A stretch of DNA of 64,000 nucleotides from a virus. The translations under genes and the position numbers were made by a program. The stretch spans positions 42,875 through 106,874 of the IMG/VR virus record IMGVR_UViG_3300017991_000064; one strand, given 5' to 3'. Within the stretch, counting starts at the first letter, position 1. Each line of letters opens with the position of its first letter. The notes below the pieces were generated by a model, which saw only the letters and a program-made list of their open reading frames with translations, searched no databases and was not told the DNA's origin. Below are positions 58,103 to 64,000 of this stretch, piece after piece.

Positions 58103-58699
58103 TTATCGTACAGCTTTGTAGATATCTTGTCCTAGAACAGCATCAAGTGCTAATGCTATACCTGATTGTCTGTTTTTATGTAATAGTTCCTGAATCTGTG
58201 ACATGTAAAATTCTTTGTTACCAATTTTGAATTTCAATGTCCAGAATTTATTTCGGGTCATTTGTTCATTGTATCTGTCTAATGATACAGGTTGTGATGA
58301 TGATATCCATGATTTGAATAGATCAACCGTTTCTCTTACTGACCTCTTCAAACCATTAACACCAGTCTTACGTGAGGATATCGCTTTGATACCTGGTTTC
58401 CGTAGGAACCTCCCATCCGGTTTATTAAGCAGTTGAGCTCTTTCAATTGTACCAGAGAAGACAAAGTGAGTGTCTATGTAACTATAGATTGCTTCATAGA
58501 TAGCTCTATCTCTTTCCTGAAACTGATTAAATTCAATGAACTGGATGAATCTCTGGGGAAGTCTTCTGTCTCGGTTAACAGCTTTTTCCACCTCTTTGTC
58601 AAACCCCATTTGCTCATATTGTTTTCGTTTTCGTTTGTCAAAGCGTTTCAGAACCTCATCCCATTTATATCTTTTTGTTCCGTTTATCACCGTGAGCAT
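58103..58699 (-). CDS. Head-region protein, unknown
   Basis: A 198-residue basic protein. ATG 58699 is chosen with a GAGAGGAAG SD; the TTG at 58720 overlaps the upstream gene and is unlikely. The sequence is rich in Lys/Arg and helical (KRFDKRKRKQYEQMGFDKEVE, RRLPQRFIQFIEFNQFQERD). A strand YIDTHFVFSGTIERAQLL and the basic centre (GIKAISSRKTGVNGLKRSVR) may bind nucleic acid. No family is recognised. It follows the 58702 gene by two bases. Confidence 0.58.
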   Translation of the reverse strand: MLTVINGTKRYKWDEVLKRFDKRKRKQYEQMGFDKEVEKAVNRDRRLPQRFIQFIEFNQFQERDRAIYEAIYSYIDTHFVFSGTIERAQLLNKPDGRFLRKPGIKAISSRKTGVNGLKRSVRETVDLFKSWISSSQPVSLDRYNEQMTRNKFWTLKFKIGNKEFYMSQIQELLHKNRQSGIALALDAVLGQDIYKAVR

Positions 58700-58701
58700 A
58701 T

Positions 58702-59088
58702 TTACGTTCTTCCTCTCCAAACTTTCTCTCTAAAGACGTTATCTATCGCACCCTCAATGAATCGGGGTGTATCTTCAATCTGTTTCTTCGCAGCATCAAT
58801 GATAGCTTTATAAAGTTTTGGAAATAGCTCATCATCCTCTGAAATACCCCAACGTTGTTGAATAGCTTCAGAAAGTATTTTTTCTAGATACCCTTCGCCC
58901 CTCTCATCCTTTACTATGAGATCATCAATAGCTAAAGCTACGAAGTGAGCAATGTTCTTAGCATCATCCATTGTCACCTTCAGTGGCCCAACGTAACCAC
59001 GTTCTGAATCAAAATCAGAATCGGGAACTGAGACCCCCTCCTGAATTCTCCTTTTTCGAGCTTTCAGCCTTTCAATGTAACTGTTCAT
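58702..59088 (-). CDS. Small head-region protein with MNSYIERL tag
   Basis: A 128-residue protein whose first 14 residues MNSYIERLKARKRR nearly match those of the gene at 59612, while the remainder is unrelated. The body is acidic and helical (DDAKNIAHFVALAIDDLIV, YLEKILSEAIQQRW, ELFPKLYKAIIDAAKKQI). In T4, several internal head proteins carry a short common N-terminal capsid-targeting peptide removed by the prohead protease; this could be such a tag (inference). Its start overlaps the SWIM-like gene stop (ATGA). Confidence 0.6.
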   Translation of the reverse strand: MNSYIERLKARKRRIQEGVSVPDSDFDSERGYVGPLKVTMDDAKNIAHFVALAIDDLIVKDERGEGYLEKILSEAIQQRWGISEDDELFPKLYKAIIDAAKKQIEDTPRFIEGAIDNVFREKVWRGRT

Positions 59089-59612
59089 GGCTTAATCTCC
59101 TTCTTCTTTACTAACACCTTGGATAATGCTAATAGATGTTTACACATCCCCGGAACATTTCCTGGATTCTTTTGTTTTGCCGGTGTTTTGTTCCATTTGC
59201 TGGGTTTACCTTCAAATGCTTCCATTAACCAGTTTACGAATGCCCAATAGAAAGTGTAAGCTGGACAGGTACATCTAACTCTACAGTATGTCTTCGAGAG
59301 GGAAGGTGTTTCCTCATCTGGGTCAATATTGTAGAACCTGATTGTCATATGGTAAACTGATGGAAACCTTTTTAATGCTGCCTTGGAGCGTTTATGGAGG
59401 AAGAGTGATTTGACATGAGCAGTGAATGCTATGCTTTTCACTCCCCTCCATATTTGTCGTTTATCAAGTTTGATAACGCCGCGTTCGTAAGGTTTACTTC
59501 TCTTCGGTGTTTTAGCCAATACCTTAATTGTTGATACGGCAAGATCCGCTAGGGAGAAGATGGCCTTTTTCTTATGACCAACCTTTAGTTTAGGTTTGGG
59601 TTTGGTTGGCAT
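59085..59612 (-). CDS. SWIM-like zinc protein, copy 2
   Basis: A 175-residue basic protein. The signature CTCPAYTFYWAF (C114, C116) and GMCKHLLALS (C157, H159) repeats the pattern of the 46991 protein: CxCPxYxFYWxF, then 40 residues, then GM.CKH(L/M). The N-terminus is strongly basic (PTKPKPKLKVGHKKKA; FLHKRSKAALKR), suggesting DNA contact. It lies between two genes that share an N-terminal tag. Its role is unknown; both copies are in the head/neck region. Confidence 0.65.
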   Translation of the reverse strand: MPTKPKPKLKVGHKKKAIFSLADLAVSTIKVLAKTPKRSKPYERGVIKLDKRQIWRGVKSIAFTAHVKSLFLHKRSKAALKRFPSVYHMTIRFYNIDPDEETPSLSKTYCRVRCTCPAYTFYWAFVNWLMEAFEGKPSKWNKTPAKQKNPGNVPGMCKHLLALSKVLVKKKEIKP

Positions 59613-59941
59613 TACTTTTTCAACATGACCTTTCTAGCTTCTACCCTAATGATACCCGATAGCTTTTGGGAAATTGATTCGATGGCTTTGTCTATGGCCT
59701 CATCTATCTGACTCTGAACCACATCTACTATAGCCATTTCTTGTTCATCATCGGGTTCAAAACCCATCTCCTCTATGGCATCTTGAATTCCTTCGATTAG
59801 TGCCATTTCTTCCTCGTCATACTTTGTTGACTTATTGTACAGGTACTCTTTGATAAGTTCAGTGAATTGTTCAGTACTCACCTTCCCCTCATTGACCTTC
59901 CTTCGTTTCCGCTCATTCAATCGTTTTATGTAACTATTCAT
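59612..59941 (-). CDS. Small head-region protein with MNSYIKRL tag
   Basis: A 109-residue acidic protein beginning MNSYIKRLNERKRR, the same tag as the 58702 protein. The codons for shared residues often differ, so the similarity is kept at the protein level. The body is a helical acidic region (MALIEGIQDAIEEMGFEPDD, IDEAIDKAIESISQKL). No family. Possibly a scaffold or internal capsid component. Confidence 0.6.
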   Translation of the reverse strand: MNSYIKRLNERKRRKVNEGKVSTEQFTELIKEYLYNKSTKYDEEEMALIEGIQDAIEEMGFEPDDEQEMAIVDVVQSQIDEAIDKAIESISQKLSGIIRVEARKVMLKK

Positions 59942-59955
59942 TGTTGCTCCTTCTC

Positions 59956-60138
59956 CTACGGTTGAATATTACGAGTTCTACGAACCATCGCCTGGGCATA
60001 TCCTACAGTTGTTGGAAAAGGATTTCCCCAGGCCTGGTAATCCTGATACTCGGCTAAAACTGATGCCTGCAATGCTGTGAGATCTGCTTCTTCAACAATG
60101 ATGTAGGCATCGTCTGGTGTTGTTCCTATTACTGCCAT
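59956..60138 (-). CDS. Very small acidic protein
   Basis: A 60-residue protein (MAVIGTTPDDAYIIVEEADL, LAEYQDYQAWGNPFPTTVG) with no recognised family. The start has a GGGGGA SD. It lies between the long charged protein at 60153 and the tag protein at 59612. It is included because the spacing and SD are those of a true gene. Confidence 0.5.
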   Translation of the reverse strand: MAVIGTTPDDAYIIVEEADLTALQASVLAEYQDYQAWGNPFPTTVGYAQAMVRRTRNIQP

Positions 60139-60152
60139 TGGTTATCTCCCCC

Positions 60153-61412
60153 TTAGGTAAATATCTTCCTTGCAGCTTCCACAACCTTTCTGGTATCTAT
60201 CAGGATGCTAGCAGCAAAGGCATCAAGGAGATCATCCATAGCGTTATCGAACTCGTCACTATCAGGTTCAATATCTGGCCCAAGCTTTTCAACAATGGTC
60301 CCGATCATATCGAATACGCTATCATCATCGATTTTATTTGCACAGACATAGACGAAGGCAGGTTTAAGTACCTTTACTGCTCGGTCGTAGAGAAGTTTGG
60401 CTCCCTGATCAGAGTATGCAGCCTCATCGAGCATATCATCTTCTTCATCATCCTGCTCAGTGAGATCATCCTTCTCCTCATTGTCATGTTCAGGTTCTGG
60501 GATGTCTGGAAGTTCCTGGTTACCGTCTTCATCTTCAACGCTAGGCGGAACATCTGACTCTTCAGCCTCTTCGTCTTTCTTTGTCTGCTCCTCATCCTGT
60601 TCCTGAACCTTCTTGAACATTTCGTCCATTGTGGCTACTGCATCTGCTTCGTCATCAGTGTAGTAGGACTTATCGTCATTCACAACACCGTTCTCAATCC
60701 AGTCAACCACCCATTCGTTGAAGTTTTCATCCTGACGAACCTTTAGAGTTATATTACCCTTTGAAGCCTGTCTACCATTGGTCTGCTCTTTCATACCAGA
60801 GCCATCAGCCTTACCTTTACCAGGACCTGCTCCGGCGCCATGTGGGCCTGAACCATCTGGCGTATGACCCCCGGGACCCTTCTTATCTACCTTCTCCTTC
60901 TTCTTTTTCTTAGGAGCCTCGGCCTCCTCTTCCTCATCAGCCTGCTCTTTTACCTTCTTGCCCTTACGCTTCTTGGATTCCTTCGTTCCCACGGGAACAT
61001 CCTTGTCAGATTCTTTATCCAGGTTCTGTTCGGGTCCGCCTTGTTCTGGTGATTTCTGTGGAGGAACATCTTTCTTGTTCTGCTGATCTGTGTTCTGTTC
61101 AGGACCACCGCTATTCGGGTTGGCATTAGCCGCTGGCATGTCCTTGTTGTTTTCCTGATCAACGTTTTCCTGCTCGTTCAGTACCTTCTTCTTCTTTCTC
61201 CTCTTCATTTCCATACGTTCAGCGAACCTTCTCCTTCTTTCGGCTTTGGGATCGGATTCGCTTTTATTGCGACGATTCCTTCTCTCCTCAAGCCTCCTCT
61301 CCCGACGATTCTTCTTCTGCTCATCAATGCGCTGTTTCCGCCTGGAGGAATAGGTTCCGAGTTCACCCCGGTTTTCCCTTACGAGATTAAGAGTGTTCTT
61401 GAGATCTGGCAT
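60153..61412 (-). CDS. Charged, disordered head-region protein (scaffold-like)
   Basis: A 419-residue protein with a very basic N-terminus (RKQRIDEQKKNRRERRLEER) and a region with three imperfect copies of EQN.D....KD(M/V)P (about residues 80-145). A Lys/Glu-rich and Gly/Pro-rich disordered part follows (about 150-215). A small folded segment (ITLKVRQDENFNEWVVDWIE, about 220-270), an acidic stretch, and a C-terminal helical domain (LLYDRAVKVLKPAFVYVCANK, DDLLDAFAASILIDTRKVVE) complete it. The composition is typical of phage scaffolding or core proteins. No family is recognised. Confidence 0.6.
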   Translation of the reverse strand: MPDLKNTLNLVRENRGELGTYSSRRKQRIDEQKKNRRERRLEERRNRRNKSESDPKAERRRRFAERMEMKRRKKKKVLNEQENVDQENNKDMPAANANPNSGGPEQNTDQQNKKDVPPQKSPEQGGPEQNLDKESDKDVPVGTKESKKRKGKKVKEQADEEEEAEAPKKKKKEKVDKKGPGGHTPDGSGPHGAGAGPGKGKADGSGMKEQTNGRQASKGNITLKVRQDENFNEWVVDWIENGVVNDDKSYYTDDEADAVATMDEMFKKVQEQDEEQTKKDEEAEESDVPPSVEDEDGNQELPDIPEPEHDNEEKDDLTEQDDEEDDMLDEAAYSDQGAKLLYDRAVKVLKPAFVYVCANKIDDDSVFDMIGTIVEKLGPDIEPDSDEFDNAMDDLLDAFAASILIDTRKVVEAARKIFT

Positions 61413-61448
61413 TTCTTTGTTCTCCTTCTGTTTATTATTGATCTAATG

Positions 61449-61856
61449 TTATCTATCAAAGATACTTGTATCGAAGTCTGAGATAAAGTCTACTAGGTTT
61501 CTCTCCAGGGCCACAAGGAACTTGTCCATGAGAACATCTGGTTCCTCTGAATCCATAAAGATAGTTGGAAAGGCATCTAAGAGTACTTCCTGGAGATCCT
61601 CGATGAACTCACCTGATAACTGACTAATTATTAATTTAGCAAATTCCTGTCCCTGGGTCTGACCTGTACTAGATGCCTCATCTAGATCAGCCACATCAAC
61701 AGGTTCTGCATCACCAACGTCCATTGTGAGATCAACAGTATCCTGATCGTATTCTTCCTTGACTTTCTTACAGGCTTTCTCTTTTAGGAAGCGATCATTA
61801 TCTTTCCTGGCCTGTTTCTGCTGGGATCTTATTGCTTCATTTAGTAGACCTGACAT
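61449..61856 (-). CDS. Small acidic head-region protein with LLNE tag
   Basis: A 135-residue acidic protein starting MSGLLNEAIRSQQKQARKDN, then an acidic middle (DLTMDVGDAEPVDVADLDEA) and an alpha-helical C-terminal part (FAKLIISQLSGEFIEDLQEV, LMDKFLVALERNLVDFISDF). The first residues LLNE(A/T)(I/M)xxQ match the next gene (61866). Likely a core or scaffold component (inference). Confidence 0.57.
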   Translation of the reverse strand: MSGLLNEAIRSQQKQARKDNDRFLKEKACKKVKEEYDQDTVDLTMDVGDAEPVDVADLDEASSTGQTQGQEFAKLIISQLSGEFIEDLQEVLLDAFPTIFMDSEEPDVLMDKFLVALERNLVDFISDFDTSIFDR

Positions 61857-61865
61857 ATTTTCCCC

Positions 61866-62360
61866 CTACATTACGTAGTCGAACTCATCCTTCATCACAT
61901 CCTTGATGTTGTCCCAGAGTTCTGCCGCTTTATTGACACGTTCTTCCTTCTGTTTCTTATCTTCCTTCTCTTGTTTCTCAACTTCCTTTGCCACAGCATC
62001 GAAAGCCTTCTTCAGTTTTCCATTCTCGTAGGCTTCCGGATGAGAATTGAAGAACCAGTGTAATGGTCCCTGGCTATCAAAACCCCAGTTGAAGAGATTA
62101 TAGTCAGCCATCCAATTCACTGACTTAGCTAACTGATTAGCTGTGGCCAGATTCAATTTCTGTTCCTTGAGGTACCTTCTAGCTTCTGTGATATGCTCCT
62201 TCTTCTCATTGAGCATCTCTCTACGTTCAGTACGTCTCTGTTCCCTAAGAAGCTTTTTGGTTTCTCTTTCTTCTCTTTCAGTTCTGTACTGCTTCTTCTT
62301 TTCCTTCTCAGATTGTTTGGTCTCCCTCTGATGATTCATTGTTTCATTCAGTAGGATCAT
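61866..62360 (-). CDS. Coiled-coil head-region protein with LLNE tag
   Basis: A 164-residue protein: MILLNETMNHQRETKQSEKE, then an uninterrupted charged coiled coil to about residue 65, and a folded part (LATANQLAKSVNWMADYNLF, NWGFDSQGPLHWFFNSHPEA). The C-terminus is helical. The LLNE(T/A)(M/I)xxQ start is like that of the neighbour at 61449. The make-up resembles a scaffold protein. ATG 62360 is the chosen start; an internal ATG lies eight codons later. Confidence 0.58.
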   Translation of the reverse strand: MILLNETMNHQRETKQSEKEKKKQYRTEREERETKKLLREQRRTERREMLNEKKEHITEARRYLKEQKLNLATANQLAKSVNWMADYNLFNWGFDSQGPLHWFFNSHPEAYENGKLKKAFDAVAKEVEKQEKEDKKQKEERVNKAAELWDNIKDVMKDEFDYVM

Positions 62361-62376
62361 TGCTTTACTCCTTCTG

Positions 62377-62814
62377 TTAGGGTGCTGGACATGGATCTGC
62401 TACTCTCCACGGTATCATTTTGTAGAGATCATAGATTTCCATATGGGATGTTACCTTACCTATCGGATCGGCAACCATATAATCATATTCTCTATCGACC
62501 TCATCCTTACCCTCAATAAAGATTCGTACCTTATCCCCGGGCTGGATGTTATCAGAGTTTTTGAAGTAGGCCATTATGGGAAGATCATCCTCATCATAAA
62601 GTATTCCACTAAAGAGTCTGGGTAGATCACTAAATTTGAAGTAGCAAACGATCTCCTCATGGGTATCACTATAAACTCTTTGTTCCTGACTATAACTATT
62701 GAAAGTTTGGGATTGAACCCTCCATAGATATGCAGGATTACCAACGAGATCAACTACAATATCGTAGATGTTTCGTAGTGCCCTACCTAAGGCTACAGGA
62801 AATACTTTGCTCAT
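62377..62814 (-). CDS. Head/neck structural protein, unknown
   Basis: A 145-residue protein with beta-rich middle (YLWRVQSQTFNSYSQEQRVY, EEIVCYFKFSDLPRLFSGIL, DKVRIFIEGKDEVDREYDYM) and a short helical N-terminus. No charged scaffold-like stretch is present, unlike its neighbours. The strand pattern would fit a small capsid vertex or head-joining protein, but no family is recognised. AGGGGTTAATTC precedes its start. Confidence 0.57.
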   Translation of the reverse strand: MSKVFPVALGRALRNIYDIVVDLVGNPAYLWRVQSQTFNSYSQEQRVYSDTHEEIVCYFKFSDLPRLFSGILYDEDDLPIMAYFKNSDNIQPGDKVRIFIEGKDEVDREYDYMVADPIGKVTSHMEIYDLYKMIPWRVADPCPAP

Positions 62815-62837
62815 GAATTAACCCCTATGACCTGGAA

Positions 62838-63998
62838 TCAGTCCTCGTGTTCTATGGAAACGATTTCCTCCTCGTCACCAACTGGTTCAATCTCAACCTC
62901 TGTTTCTTCCACGATATTAGAAGTATTTAGAGTTTTAGCTAACTCCCTACAGACCATTATTGCAAACTCTTCAATCTTTCCAAATGTATCAGAAAATGCC
63001 ACCCTGTCAAAATTCTCATCCCTCTCTTCCAACTCGTCTTCCACCGCTTCAGCTACAAACTCTACGAAGTCGTTCTGGTCCGAGAGATAATCACTCATCT
63101 TCGCCTTGATCAGCTCTATGATTTCTGGTGTTAATGAGTTCCCCACTTGGGCAGAAAGGTTCTCAGTAACCTTTCGTTCCTTCAAGGTATGCTTCAGAAG
63201 AGTAAGACCTTTGAGACGTTCAGTGAGTTGAACCATCCTTCGTGTTGTTTGTTTACCAGGATTCAGATTGATCATCTCTGTTACATTCTGGATCGCTGTT
63301 TCAACATCAGATAAGGACCTGTGCTCAACCTTGATTCCAGCACCCTTCTTATACTTCCTCTTGTCCTTCTTCATCTCCTCTTCCATCTTCTGGAGATGAT
63401 CGTAGTAGTAAGGGTGTTCTGCAAGATGGTCCATTGCTATTTTCTTCGCTTCCTCTCTGTCGTCAGTATGTTCCATTTCTATACTGATACCGATTTGAAG
63501 CTGTCCGGGATCAACATCATGCTCTGTTAGGTTAGCATCAATTGATCTCCCTGCTGTCCAGATATCCTCAACCATTCTTTTCTTTGTTGAGATCAGGTAG
63601 GCTAACCTATTCTCAAGCTGTTTCTTCCTACGTGCGGGAACATGCTTGTTTGAATTGGCCCTATGAAGGTTTTCAGTTACACCCTTGATTGCCTCATCGA
63701 CTTCATCTGTTGTGTCGAATTCATTGGGTTCAGTTGACTCACCCAGATCCTCTTCCTCGTCTGGGGCAGCATCCTCATCAGCATCGGGTTCGGGTTGTGG
63801 TTCCTTGTCTACCTTTTCCTTCTCTTTCTTCTTTTCAGGTTCCTTCTCTTTCTTCTTTTCAGGTTCCTTCTCCTGTGACTTCGTGGCCTTCTCGGCCTCA
63901 AGTTGATCCACCTTCTGAACCATTGTGGATGCTATGGAGTAGATAATTTCTTCAACCTCTTCGTACTCATACCCTTGACTCGTAGCCCAGGTATGAAC
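62838..63998 (-). CDS. DUF5661-domain protein with charged N-terminal region, 5' part cut by window edge
   Basis: The frame is open to the right window edge, so the gene continues beyond it. The codons before the ATG at 63923 read WATSQGYEYEEVEEIIYSIAS, protein-like, and the ATG lacks an SD. About 387 residues are visible: a Pro/Lys/Glu-rich part with two exact EPEKKKEK repeats (63821-63868), an acidic stretch, then a folded region. QIGISIEMEHTDDREEAKKI and MDHLAEHPYYYDHLQKME match DUF5661, a small phage-associated domain of unknown function. Helical regions follow to the acidic end EEEIVSIEHED. It is the most upstream gene of the visible head operon. Confidence 0.65.
   Translation of the reverse strand, partial: VHTWATSQGYEYEEVEEIIYSIASTMVQKVDQLEAEKATKSQEKEPEKKKEKEPEKKKEKEKVDKEPQPEPDADEDAAPDEEEDLGESTEPNEFDTTDEVDEAIKGVTENLHRANSNKHVPARRKKQLENRLAYLISTKKRMVEDIWTAGRSIDANLTEHDVDPGQLQIGISIEMEHTDDREEAKKIAMDHLAEHPYYYDHLQKMEEEMKKDKRKYKKGAGIKVEHRSLSDVETAIQNVTEMINLNPGKQTTRRMVQLTERLKGLTLLKHTLKERKVTENLSAQVGNSLTPEIIELIKAKMSDYLSDQNDFVEFVAEAVEDELEERDENFDRVAFSDTFGKIEEFAIMVCRELAKTLNTSNIVEETEVEIEPVGDEEEIVSIEHED
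63821..63868 (-). repeat. Two exact 24-base tandem copies
   Basis: A 24-base unit is repeated exactly twice within the charged region of the partial gene, coding for EPEKKKEK twice. Such recent slippage in a disordered region would make length variation among relatives likely. Confidence 0.9.
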
Positions 63999-64000
63999 AG

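Noticed and set aside
58103-58720. TTG at 58720 as start of the head-region gene
   Set aside because: It overlaps the upstream gene without an SD; the ATG at 58699 is preceded by GAGAGGAAG.
62838-63923. ATG at 63923 as start of a complete 361-residue gene
   Set aside because: No SD, and protein-like in-frame codons continue to the right window edge, so the gene is cut there.

Overview
This window is a continuous piece of a lytic tailed-phage genome: a large contractile-tailed (myovirus) phage, distantly T4-like in parts. The evidence is a gene set found only together in such phages: tail sheath, tail-tube-like proteins, tape measure, a gp5/gp27/gp25/J/I baseplate series, a gp23-like capsid protein, a gp21-like prohead protease, large terminase, gp46/gp47 recombination nuclease, a DnaB/gp41-type helicase and a phage sigma factor. 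No integrase, repressor, tRNA, rRNA, CRISPR array or insertion sequence was seen. The DNA leans AT-rich and Shine-Dalgarno (SD) sequences are strong (AGGAGG types). The host cannot be named. An LLH-type holin and strong SD sites would fit a Firmicute-like host, but this is weak evidence.

Layout. Bases 1-12049 carry genes only on the + strand: the cut 3' end of the replicative helicase, gp47-like nuclease, sigma factor, a DUF5662-like protein, an unknown, gp46-like ATPase, large terminase, then small genes including an Sm-like protein, an exported protein, flavin-dependent thymidylate synthase (ThyX), a DUF1599/DUF6378-like protein and a pyrimidine-dimer glycosylase-like protein. A strong intrinsic terminator at 12099-12135 closes this block. 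From 12046 to 64000 every gene is on the - strand, read from the right edge leftwards.

Read in that direction, the - strand block runs as follows. 64000-57042: charged, probably head-interior or scaffold proteins. 56951-44803: tandem-domain head-region proteins, protease-scaffold fusion, capsid, decoration or neck candidates, a SprT-like metallopeptidase. 44653-38345: tube-like protein, sheath, second tube-like protein, tail assembly chaperone with a probable +1 frameshift, tape measure. 38344-31067: baseplate genes in P2/Mu order (N-like, LysM/X-like, hub D, spike V, wedge W, J, I, fibre base). 31041-16582: four-repeat DUF2793-like fibre, two small paralogs, and two giant fibres with export signals. 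16499-12046: coiled-coil membrane protein, a stand-alone response regulator, RuvC-like resolvase, lysozyme, zinc-ribbon protein, holin and two small membrane proteins.

How it works together. The + block supplies replication, recombination-dependent priming, late transcription, nucleotide supply and DNA packaging. The - block supplies virion assembly and lysis. Genes are tightly packed, often with ATGA or TAATG overlaps. Most of the few longer gaps hold either GC-rich terminator hairpins (after capsid, giant fibre, fibre accessory and holin genes) or one copy of an unusual dispersed repeat of about 80 bp.

Most notable features: five copies of that intergenic repeat in both orientations (two copies share 41 identical bases 39 kb apart); a phage-encoded CheY-like receiver protein with all catalytic residues; signal peptides on two giant tail fibres; a +1 frameshift arrangement at the chaperone/tape-measure junction; an expanded E(V/I)FKNP domain family beside the head genes; and conserved N-terminal tags on otherwise unrelated head-region proteins.
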